This document shows positions 1 through 10,320 of a stretch of 64,000 bases of DNA, in pieces. Every line of letters starts with the position of its first letter. Position 1 is the stretch's first letter. The DNA lies in assembly GCF_011397635.1 (NCBI RefSeq), contig NC_064773.1, positions 30,637,449-30,701,448 on the forward strand, in the 5' to 3' direction. Source of the DNA: Epinephelus fuscoguttatus. Lineage: Eukaryota; Chordata; Actinopteri; Perciformes; Serranidae. The notes beneath the pieces are model-generated. The model was not told where the DNA came from, ran no database searches, and saw only the letters and a list, made by a program, of their open reading frames with translations. Both the position numbers and the translations under genes were made by a program.

Positions 1-585
1 CAAATTGCTCGCCATTATTAGTGTGAATGTAATCTATTATGTCACTTTTCTATTTTGATATGTTAAAGCAACTGTGCGGAACTTTTTACCATTTATAAAA
101 CTGTCTCTAGTTCGTATCGCCCCCCCTTGAAGATCTGCATATTTATTTGAACCCAACAGCGACAAAAAAGCCTTTCTCTATATGGCTATTTAGCGTAGCC
201 TCGGTCGGGTCGGACACAGCGGAAGTCAGCAAACCAGAATACGGCACCCGGAGGCCGAAGTAAGTCTGCACACCCGCAGCGGCCCGCAGCCATTAAACCA
301 CAGAAGAAGAAGGAGCCGTGTTTACAGGACAAGTAGGATTTAAGAAGCAGGCTAAATGACATGTAGTAGATAGTAGTGAATGATTTTGGACACATTGCAC
401 ACTCTTGTGTAGGTGGTGGTATGCACCTGGAAGTTGTTTGCAATCTGCCAATAAATTGAGAGAAGAAGAAGAGCCGTGTTTACAGAGAGCGTTCTTCGAG
501 TAAGCGGTACACAACGGGCACTGCTGAACACATAACAGTTTTACCAGATGTATCTATAAGGACTTGGTTGTACTTTCGATGTCAT
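1..585. other. No gene recognised (left edge)
   Basis: I see no convincing coding exon here. Short open frames exist on the minus strand but show no family resemblance. The stretch lies immediately upstream of the exon-like open frame at 586-773 and may be its 5' part (inference). It may also lie in a long 3' intron of the minus-strand glt8d2 gene, whose last exons are not seen. Confidence 0.4.
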
Positions 586-773
586 GGCGGATAAAGAAGG
601 AGCACCATCTAAAAGAAAAAGAACAGAAGAACAGAAGAAGGCTAAACGGGACAGTGATAGGGCTTTAGCCCAAACGCTGTAAACCTCGGTCGGGCATTCA
701 CCAAGTGGAGAGAGCTGAGAGATTTGAAAGGTTTTAAAACTGATCCCGAGTTCGCCCTTTTCCTAATCGACAG
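586..773 (+). pseudogene. Transposon-type first exon, frameshifted, ending at a splice donor
   Basis: The frame from the ATG at 586 reads MADKEGAPSKRKRTEEQKKA and stops at a TAA about 31 codons in. A second frame then continues as VNLGRAFTKWRELRDLKGFK followed by TDPEFALFLIDR and meets a GTATGT splice donor at 774. The same layout occurs on the minus strand at 20372-20155: a lysine/arginine-rich start, then (I/L)G.AF..WR.L, then a hydrophobic LLLDK ending on a donor. That second copy lies inside a TTAA-flanked element. I read both as copies of a mobile-element-associated first exon; this one has a reading-frame break near 680. No function is assigned. Confidence 0.5.
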
Positions 774-3508
774 GTATGTAAATTTTGTTTTTATTTAGAG
801 AATATGACGCAACTTGTTAGACGTTGTTTCACTTCAATATATGACGACATGGAAGTTGTAAGCAAGCTAAATGTAACGTTAGCTGATGTGAACCGCTTTT
901 GTCTAGTAATGTTACAACAAACGCCACAAAATTATCTGTGACTGTGACCATGAACACGAATATACAGCAGGCAGTAGTCCTCAGTTTATAAGAAATTCAG
1001 AGCTCCACCAGAGCATTTATGATTTTCCTCTTGCTCTCCAAAACAAATGCATGTGATAATTGCCGGTTGCAGTCGAGATTTTATGAATGAAGCCGAATGC
1101 CGGCTGCAGTCGGAATTTTATGACACCAGGCTGTGGGTGTCATACCGCTTCGACCAAAGGGGCGCTATAATCAATGAAAACGTAAAGTTCTGCACAGCTG
1201 CCTTAATTACTATTTTATTTCCACTAATTTATAATGTTGTAAGCATTCCACTGATGTGTTATGTGTTGCATATTCCTCTGTATGTGAACAGGAGTGATGA
1301 TCTTACCCAGGTGTCTGACGTGCCACAGTGGGTCCATTGTTGTGTATTTGTCATGAAATACTATTAACATGGGTGGAGTTGCCACGCCTCCTGCCATAGC
1401 ACTGCTGTATATGTTATGCCTGGTGGAGAGGAGGAGGAAAATTTCTGATCAGGTAGATGCTTCTACTGCTCAACAACTCATAAAAAATAGAAACATAAAA
1501 ATGTATGTTACAGCCTTCAGGTATAAAATGGAGCTCAAAGTCCTGTGACACTAAAAAGAAAAGAGCCAGAGACAGAAAAATGTAAGTAATACAATAATAT
1601 TACTTAATAATGAATTAATTGAAGGATTAACTGGTGCTTTAACTGATGTTAAACACAGAAATATAAAGTGGTGCTAACCAAAAGCTATGTTGGAATGTAG
1701 GAACATATTAGAATGAGTGAAAGCCGCTGCTCGGCAGGCAGTGTCTCAGTGAGCAGCTGACAGGTAGAGAGAGACAGCTGGAAAAAACTTTGTGTACAGA
1801 CAGCATATTTTCCGATCTAACCAGCGGCGCCTCAAAGTGGGGGCAAGGGGGGACCATGACCTCAAAAATAATTGAAGGTCAACATTACTGTCTTTATAAG
1901 GCTGTGGTGCACAGTTTTTTTTGGCTAGTGCAAAGGCAGCTAAACAAGACATCCTAAGGCATCCAATGGTACCAACCATCGTGGCATAGCTTGTTGGGAA
2001 GAGGGCTAAATAATGCTCCGAAGTTAGGCAAAATTTTGGTGAGTGAACAGCTGACATGGCCATTTTCAAAGGGATCCCTTGAACTCTCTCCTCAGGATGT
2101 CTGAATGAAAATGAGTTCTATGGGTACCCACAAGTGTCCCCTAAAATTTGAAAAGTCTTGTTTCCAGCAAATGTTTTGTTCCTTACAATCAAAGTATGCC
2201 TTCAAATTAAAGCTGTATATTTGTCTTTTTAAGAAAAGGACAACCAACCTCTTTGAAGAATGACGGATTGTCTAAAATGTACAGATACATAACACATTAA
2301 AACAAGATAGTTTTGGAACTCAAAATGTTACCTGCATTAGTTTATGGGCATCAGATAATTAGTAATAATAACTTTAAAATAACAAACCAAATTCTATCAG
2401 TATGCGACTCCTTAACTCTCCATATTAACATGCTAGCCTACATATTATGCAGCGTAATAGAAATCCTTAAATCCAGTTATGGCTTTTGGTTTTGGTGCCA
2501 CCACTAGATTTTCAATGGCCCCATGTGGCCACTCCTATAAAAAAATTCTAGGGGCACCACCTCACCTAACTCAGTGAATGGAGGATTTATTTTAACATAA
2601 CCAGAGTTGGTGATTATTGTAACATTGGAAAGACAAACCAAGACAGTTTTATTGAGTTTTAGTTAGTTTCTGTCAAGTTTAAAAGAAGAGTGTTTAGGAT
2701 GATTTAACACAATTAACAAGACAGTTAAGCTGGTCTTAGATTGTTGAAAGAGGGAAACTTGAATTCAGAAAGTGTTTTTCTTCACACTTAGTCCTCTGGC
2801 TTGAAATGTGGCTGTTGGTTTTGATCTTGATTCGTGTTGATACAATGGACTTCAATGATAAGAAGCTTTTATAGTTAAAAAAGTTGTATCAAGATATCCA
2901 TAGAAACTTCTCAAAACACTGCAGCATCATCCACTCCTCACTGTACTCCTGCTTGTGACAATACCACCACATCATACAGACACATAGTAAGGGAACATAA
3001 GCAATTTGAGATTTTTGGATGAACAAAAATGTATAATCACATATCGTCTGCATAGCAGTTGAAATTAACACGATGTTGACAGATGAAATGACGGTAGGGG
3101 TGAATGCATTTAAAAAGCAGGTGCCAGGCTGGAAGGATGTCTGTACCACAAGAAAATATGTTATATTTTCACCTTGTTATGTATGTTAGAAGTTTTGTAT
3201 CTGTGCATCAATGAACTGGAGACCCTAAGAAATTTTTATTGTGAAACACACTTTTGATCTTTTTTGAAACAGGAATCTCAGAATAAGGACTAAAAATTGC
3301 ATGTGGTTTGTTGTTTTGTATGTAATTAAATATTCCATTGTTTTATACAGCTCTACTCCGCCAATAAAATTACTGTATTTTTTCACTATACGAAGTCCTT
3401 CGAAAGCAGTTCTGCAGTGTTTAACTTTCCCCAGATCTTTATGTTTATATGAAAATAAGACAAAATGCAATGTGAGGTTTTCCAGAACCTGATGGTCACT
3501 GCGTGTAC
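774..3508. other. No gene recognised; probable 3' intron or flank of glt8d2
   Basis: AT-rich sequence without a recognisable exon. I looked on the minus strand for the missing C-terminal part of glt8d2 (the segment with the conserved LLHWNG-type motif) and did not find it. A short imperfect tandem duplication lies around 1060-1125, where a GCCGG(T/C)TGCAGTCG word is repeated about 40 bp apart. Confidence 0.4.
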
Positions 3509-6500
3509 CTGAAATTCTCCTCCATCCATTTCTCCAGCTGTTTGGTGATCTTCTGTTTCTTCCATTCACTGATATCTGCCACAAAAACTCCAGGGTTGAA
3601 AGAGCATTCTCTGGGGTTGATTCCCAGGTCTTTAACTTCCTTTTTCCTGTAGTCTAGGAAGCCCATGTAGGTTGTCTAGGAGGCGAGCTCAGAGGAGAGG
3701 ACAACATTTCAATAACCAACGTGTCTTTTCAAATTCATAACATTCAGTATCGATTCCTTAAATGGTCCCAGGTGAACAAATAGCATTAATGATACATTTT
3801 ACATGAATTCACATCTAAGTTGAGTTATGTAATAATGAAATAATACTAACATATATGCATACACATACACTGCATGCTTCCATTTACTGACACTAGCTAA
3901 ATGAAAAGTTGGAGTGATTCACATTCATTTTTGCAGGAGACCCATTGCTGTGTTTGATTTTCAGACAATCAGTCATTGTATTGCCTCTTTACACTGGCAG
4001 GTTAATACACAATGTGATATGATAAAAGACACAGACATCCACCTGCATGCCGATGCTGCGCACCATCTCATGTGTGGAGGGCAGGTCACAGTCAGTGGAA
4101 AAAGCAGCAGCATGACCTGACTTTAGTTTGATATTAAACAGATCCTTAATGTCACCTGAAAAGCAGGAAAGGCCTGTAAGTTGTATACTCTATACTTGTT
4201 AATTGCCATCAGTGGGAAATATCAGATTTGTCTCTTTCCTCTGTATAGTTTAGATCATCTTTTCAACAAAAAGCCACTGCACAAAGACATAATTACTGCA
4301 AAATCAATTTTCAAAAAGTGCGGATTTGATGTTTATCTATGAGAAATTATCAATCATAAAATCATCCATTCAGGTGAAAGAGTTTAGTTAACAAAAACAT
4401 ATGACACAAAAACCTAAAAATCTAAAACATTTAGAATTTTTAAATGTTTTATTATAGAGTTTTATAATTACACATAAGTGTGTTAAGTCTGCTGTAACAG
4501 CACGGGGATCGATAAATTCCGATCCAATATATAATGTTCACTCTTATCGTGTATTCATAGCCCTATGTCTCCACTAAATGTCAATTAAATATGTTTTTGA
4601 AAATTTCTACAAACAACAAAGTGAAGAAAACCTACTTGGTGGAGGTCATTATCTGGCCTGGCAAGACCATCATGATGATGTGAGCTAAACAATCTGTTTC
4701 ACTCCATGTATCAGTCTGGACTCAGTGCCGCCCCGCCTCATATCCAGAAATTAAAAACCCAATCTGGGCCAATCAGAGTTGTACACCATAGATGACAACA
4801 TAAGCAGCCAATCAGGGATGCGATGTACTTTGATGATATAAAATGCAGGCCGCAGCTTGCAAAACAGTAATGGCGGCTCCTGAAGCAACAAACGCTAACT
4901 GTAATGTTTGTAGAGTAAAAACAGCAAAAAGTGAAGTTATTACAGAAGAAGAGTCAACAATAAGAAAGAAACAAGAAGACACTTTTGTCTTTCTTCCGAC
5001 TGGAGTTGGCAAAAGCTTGATTTATCAACTGGCTTCGTTGGTGATGAAGATGTTCCCTGGCGTTTTGTTCTGCAAACTGTCTGTCAAGGTGAGTACTCCC
5101 GCTCACCGAAAGTGTTTGGGGCAGCACAGAGTCCACCGATATAGAGTGCAAAACAGACTGTTGAAGCTCACGTCATCAGGAGGGTCTTACCAGGCTAGTT
5201 ATTATCATTACAGGTAATATCTATTTGGTGACCTATTTGTAATGAAATCTAGCAAGTCCAACTATAACACAAAATAAGTCAGCAAGTTTTTGGATTAGTC
5301 CCTGGAAAAAAGGCAGTTCCAACAGTAAAGCCACTTAATCTGAAGGATACAAAGAATGATTTTCACATGGACTCCTTCCTACCACGGAAAAATACATACC
5401 TTGCACAATGACATCATCGTCTAAGTATATCACCCTCTTATGGTTGATGTCAAGCAGCGGGAGGTAAAAGCGCACAAAGTTGAGCTGCAAAGCAAAAGCA
5501 AAGATGTTACACCTGTTTGAAATTCTATGTTCAGATTGTTGGGCCTCACACTTTTATCTGTGCATGTATAAGGTATGTACTCACTGGATGTAGCAGATCA
5601 GGTCGAGAGGAATCTGGCTTCACCTTTCCTTTTAGAACCATGGGGTTAAACTCCAGTATCTTATATTTGATGCCTTTCAGTTTGGTCCTCCCTATGTATT
5701 GTCTGGGAAGATGCACAGAAAGTAAGATTGGGTAATTCAACACAAAAGTCATCAGGATACGCAGTAATACTGGGATGTCAGGTGTCCTAAAAAAACACCC
5801 ACACATCCTCTCCATATTTATGGAGATTACAGATTAACACATTAACAACACGACGGCTAATTACAGACTCAATCCATTCAGGGGCACCAATCACCTGTAA
5901 ATTCCAAATTATCATTTAAACAAGTGACAAACCTCGTCAGTCTCACGGCATCACGAAGAGTGACAATATAAAAGAACACGCTGGCGTCTGTGTTGCTATA
6001 GACACTGTTGATGGTTGCCATGGTTGCACCAATTCGTTCTTCCGATGCACATATGATGATGGGAATGACATTATTCGCCTTGGACGCTTTCACTGCAGGA
6101 ACCTGTGCTGCACCTCCAAGGCTCTTCCAGTGATCTGAGAGAGATTTACAAGAAAAAGGAGTAAATACTGCATTTGTTGGGGACTATTTTCAGCTGTGGA
6201 TGAATACACATTTGGTGTTTGGCACAAATGAATAGTATATATGAGGCTTTATAAACACACACAATATTCTGACACAATTGAATGAGTTCTGTAAAGACCT
6301 GAATGAAACCTGTGTGGGTGTACCTGAGAGTTTGGGCCGAGTGGAGGCTCTGAGAAGAGTACTGTGCAGGAGGAGACACACCATCAGTACCAGCAGCCCC
6401 AGGAGGATCCGGTTAACTGAGACGCAGAGAGAGGCAGGAATCAGTCAGTCAGAGGTTTGACAAGTGCAGCGTCTGCAGAAGTGACTTAAACCTGTATTCT

Positions 6501-8027
6501 TTCTGACTGCCAGCAGGGGGCGACTCTACTGGTACCTCAATTGAAGAAATTGATGTTTTAATGTTGTCATGCTGTCATGGAGAAGGCCTGAAACTAGTGA
6601 TTGAGACAATTATCAGGAAAATGTAAGCTATGATCATGTTTAGAGTGAAATATATGATAAAGCAGGGTAACGACAAGACACTAACACGGTGGTGTCCTCA
6701 GATTCTTAGGCTATGTTCACATTACAGTACTTAATCAATTCCAATTATTTCTACTATCTTTCTGCCCAGACTGTTCACATCCATGTTTGAAGTGACCCAT
6801 ATCTAACATCAGTGTAAACCTGCCCTTAAATGCCCCACATGTAACCAATAACATCACACACATACGTGTTGGAATGACAACAAAAAACTGAAACATTTGT
6901 AAAACAGGCATCATTTCTGTATTAGGAAGGTCCCATGACTTCATTTTGCAGAATAATTAGCCATGTGCTTCTGGTTGGGACAGTGCGTAGCATATTTTCA
7001 GAGAAATGGGTGTTTCGGGATAACGGGCTACCGTACAAATGAGCTTTCGGTCCACTGGCTTTGTTAGCAGCTACTGCTGGTAGTTCTGTGGAGAGAGACG
7101 TGGATGTGGCTTGGGGAGAAAATAGGAATTGTGGGGTCGTGATGTGGGGATTTCACAGGGGCACGAAACCCTCCGTTTGGCAGTCAGGTTCTATTGACTG
7201 GTGACTGGAGCAGCAGTGAACGTAGCCATTGTCAGATCCACCCCTCGCTCCTCCACAGCATTACCGTCTCGTCCAAATATGGTCACACCTGGCTCCAAAC
7301 CCCAAGATGGGGATGGCCAAAATGCCAAACTTAAGGTTTCAAAATTGTAGTCTACAAGTCAATGGGTGATGTCACTGGTGGCATCCACTTCATTTAAACA
7401 GTGTACGGTCTTGGCTCAAGCCTCATACTCAATGAACAGACATGAGACTATTCGATGTTATCAGACTCACTGCAACAAAAATAACATGTCAAACTATTCT
7501 TTAAACAATTCAGTATTTGTCAATATATCAGCATAAAGCTGTGTAAACTGTGAATTGATATGTTTTCCTCTCATAGCAGCAGAAATACTTATTGTGTTTC
7601 ATCGCTGGAGTTGTATTTTCTCCATCAGCTGCTTGTCAGGCAGACCAGAGAGCGAGGAGAATCAAATACCCATCTGCAACCAGTTAACTGGCTGCTCATT
7701 CAGGTGCCATAACTACTTCTGCATAGTATTCTACCTGAGCAGCACTTCTACACTCAAGTATTCAACCAATCCTTCACTGGCATAAATATTTGGGTTGCAA
7801 GTGTTATCAGCTGTAGATGGAGTAATTTTCTCAAGGAGTAAAAATCTGGAGGCAAAATTAAAGCATTAAAACCAAATCTGCAAGATTTTAACTTGTTGCA
7901 GTTTGATTGTGGAAGCAAACTCCTAAGTATTTTGAATTCAGTCCAAACTGCTGTTCACACACTGGATGAAATCATTAAAGTTAACTCCTTACAGCCTGTC
8001 ATCTGGTTACCTCATCACACCCTCCCC

Positions 8028-8066
<39 letters not shown>

Positions 8067-8367
8067 AATGGTGCACGTGCATGGAAGTTGGATGCATTCC
8101 TGGAGAAACATTCGAGGGTTCTTTTACTGGCAATGTCTGCAGCAGCTAAATCTCACTTTATACACAAAGAACAGTTGATACTACAGGTGATATTTGAGTG
8201 TTAACCCACAAGTAGACAATTGAGTTGTTAGTGTTGCTGTCCATCAACACAAAGAGAAGGCATTTCTTATTTGTCTCATGTAAATGTATCTCCCCCAAGG
8301 CCATAAATCAGTCATATTACAGTTGTATTACACTTTGTCTTCACTTACTTTTTCTCAGGAGAGCCAT
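3509..8367 (-). CDS. glt8d2: Glycosyltransferase 8 domain-containing protein 2 (GLT8D2), 3' end not in window
   Basis: Minus-strand gene with seven coding exons: 8367-8349, 6416-6324, 6134-5933, 5702-5585, 5484-5400, 4155-4043 and 3675-3509. All have GT-AG borders and consistent phase, giving 797 nt (about 265 codons). The protein starts MALLRKIN, followed by a hydrophobic signal-anchor (RILLGLLVLMVCLLL), as expected of a type II Golgi membrane enzyme. The GT8 core follows: IPIIICASEERIGATMATIN, the EFNPMVLKGKVKPDSSRP segment, VRFYLPLL, the metal-binding DxD site in IYLDDDVIVQGD, GHAAAFSTDCDLPS, and CSFNPGVFVAD. The residues favour GLT8D2 over GLT8D1. About 85 C-terminal residues are missing; they may lie left of base 1 or be lost. 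Donor substrate and acceptor are unknown for the family member. Exon 1 is only 19 coding bases, chosen because it completes an ATT (Ile) codon across the junction. Confidence 0.85.
4769..4812 (+). promoter_or_regulatory. Pair of CCAAT boxes upstream of the RecQ-like fragment
   Basis: Two GCCAATCAG words occur at about 4768-4776 and 4807-4815, roughly 95 and 55 bp upstream of the ATG at 4870. Paired CCAAT boxes are typical of vertebrate promoters. Together with the adjacent exon this suggests that a promoter plus first exon was copied here as a unit (inference). Confidence 0.35.
4870..5088 (+). pseudogene. RecQ-like DNA helicase fragment (motif I / Walker A)
   Basis: The open frame (from ATG 4870, or 4843) contains IRKKQEDTFVFLPTGVGKSL followed by IYQLASLVMKMF. 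The P-loop LPTGVGKS lies at 4993-5016. The context, an EQ-type residue pair before the loop and IYQLA after it, matches motif I of RecQ-family superfamily 2 helicases. The exon runs to an AAG|GTGAGT donor at 5088/5089, after which no matching exon was found. Walker B and the other helicase motifs are absent, so this cannot encode an active helicase. It lies antisense in a glt8d2 intron. A second piece of the same kind of gene is at 42574-42773. Confidence 0.6.
8031..8064. repeat. (CA)n microsatellite
   Basis: Uninterrupted CA dinucleotide run about 34 bp long, upstream of (in intron 1 of) the minus-strand glt8d2 gene. Confidence 0.95.
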
Positions 8368-8405
8368 GTTTCATGTTTGCTTCTAATGACATCTGCAAAC
8401 ACACA

Positions 8406-8408
<3 letters not shown>

Positions 8409-8458
<50 letters not shown>
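8409..8458. repeat. (CA)n microsatellite next to glt8d2 exon 1
   Basis: About 50 bp of CA repeats begin some 40 bp upstream (in minus-strand sense) of the proposed glt8d2 start codon at 8367, so they would lie in the 5' untranslated region or promoter of that gene. Confidence 0.95.
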
Positions 8459-8462
<4 letters not shown>

Positions 8463-9017
8463 AAGAGAGAGCTATTTAGTTACAAGAGAAGATGAAAGCT
8501 GAACTATTCCTTGGCCTTAATTATGATGTATTGAAAGCTTTGGCCGTACCTTCAGTGGAGTATTAACAAAAACCTGGCAACACAGCTAAAAGTGACTTAA
8601 GTCTTTGTTGTTTATTAAGATGACAGATCTCAGATGTTTTTACATAAATGTGAGGAAAGAAACTGTGAAAAAAAAAAAAGTTCACAAAACATGGCAGAAG
8701 AATCGGGTTTCTCCTGTAAAGATCTTACTGTGTCAACCAGCTTTTTCTTATTACCTTCGCCTGTGAAAGGACATCATCACATGACTATGCTTTACAAGTG
8801 TGGTTTCTATAAGTTTACTTTCACATACATCCTCGCTGGAGAAACTCACCTATAAACAGAACTTTTTTCATAACATACATATATATATTTCATATAATCC
8901 CTACTCCCAGTCTATTAAAATTCGCCAATGTTTTTTTGGGGCACACTTTACTTTCACTGGCAAAGGAAGTTCCTCATAAAAGCCCAGACACACCAAACCA
9001 ACATAAAAAAAAAACGT

Positions 9018-10320
9018 GACAACAAAGGCCGACTGTTGCGCAACCTCATGCTGCCTGTGTCTCAGCCAAAAAACAGCCAAATACTTGAAGGGCCCATATG
9101 ATTTGTTCTTTCAACATCTGGTTGTGTTGTTAATATGCTAATTTGCTACCTAGCATCTTGAAACTATCCTATTGGTCTTCTGGTTCCCTTTTTTAAATGA
9201 CAATACAGACTACTGCCACCTGCTGGTATCATGGATGTATAAAGAGCAACATGAAGCCAAAATGGTTCAAATGTGGTGGTTAAAATGACCTGTATAATCG
9301 GCACTGCTTCCACGCTGTGTGGCCCATAAAGCAGGTACACTACAGACTTCCACCTGCTGAGCTGGCTACTTCCGATTTAGCAATCTGTTAACTTGAATAG
9401 ATATAAAATGATTTGACTGAGCAACTCTTCTAAACTTTTCAAATGTCACCGAAACAAATTGATTATACCCCAATAGTTAATTCCTGGTGGTTGCAATGTA
9501 CAAAAAATGTACCCATCAATTTACAGATATCTCTTTCACCATGTAAGTCAATGGGACAAAGTTTTTTTGGGGCCACAGCGCATTACATGATGGTGTAATT
9601 ACCCTGTTTGACCACTATGACAATTCGCATCAAAGCCTGGCAAACTTCCTGAGAGCCTGAATGCTACAGTATGGAGAATTATTTCCTCTCATGCACGCAC
9701 AGAACATACGTGCTGGCTGGCCACTGGCTGTAGTGTTTGTCATGTGTTCAAGAGCAACTCTTTGGCTGAGACACAGGCAATGTGAGGTGATGCAACAGTC
9801 TGCTTTGGTCACCACTTGTTCTATGATGCCAGTTTAGTGCAGTGGTTCCCAAATGGTCCCGCCACAGGGTCGAGATTTCTCCTTAGTCATTAGTTCAAGG
9901 TCCACACCATTTATTACATTTGGCATCATACATGTGTTTGGCCATGTTGTCAAGCTAGTTTGCTGTCTCTGTTAAGTCCGTTATTCACTCACTCTACAGC
10001 AGGAATCAGCACTTCAAAATAAAAGCTTGCATTTGGACTTTTGGACCATGACCCACCAGTTGGTAACCACTGGTTTAGTGTGTCTTGAGCCTCAACACAT
10101 CACAAAGACTACAGCCAATGGCCATCTAGCATGTTCATTCTACACCTGCATGAGAGCAAATAACTTTCAGCACCACTCCAGCCTGTTTTCGGTATTCAAA
10201 AACAGAAACTGGAGGACCAAAAGGATGGATGTAAGACACTAGTTAGCCAGTTAGCACATTAGCAACACAACCCGATGTTGAAAGAACAAACAATATATAC
10301 CATGCCCTAGCAAACAATTG
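9018..10320. repeat. Foldback (inverted-repeat) element remnant
   Basis: Two inverted pairs of long, diverged arms are visible. 9018-9075 (ending CTGTGTCTCAGCCAAA) is the reverse complement of about 9760-9815. 9091-9200 (containing TTGTTCTTTCAACATC) is the reverse complement of about 10190-10300. In addition about 9655-9760 is inverted relative to about 10085-10200 (shared word ACTACAGCCA(A/G)TGGCC). The arrangement is that of a rearranged palindromic transposon. A younger hAT-type insertion at 9840-10072 sits inside it. Confidence 0.65.
9840..10072. mobile_element. hAT-type MITE with perfect 8-bp target duplication
   Basis: The element begins CAGTGGTTCCCAA and ends with TTGGTAACCACTG, imperfect terminal inverted repeats with the CAG/CTG ends usual for hAT transposons. 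It is flanked by identical 8-bp duplications GTTTAGTG at 9832-9839 and 10073-10080. At 233 bp with no coding capacity it is a non-autonomous copy. Removing it restores a continuous host sequence in the surrounding foldback repeat. Confidence 0.85.

Noticed and set aside
1746-3149. Minus-strand open frames tested as the missing last exons of glt8d2
   Set aside because: Neither contains the conserved C-terminal GT8 residues nor suitable splice context in the right phase.
7230-7430. Sequence resembling a common fish repeat (CAATGGGTGATGTCAC word)
   Set aside because: The resemblance is from memory only; no second copy or boundaries in the window, so it was not annotated.
7893-8502. Open frames with Thr-His runs near 8040 and 8430
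   Set aside because: Translation of CA microsatellites; no coding features otherwise.
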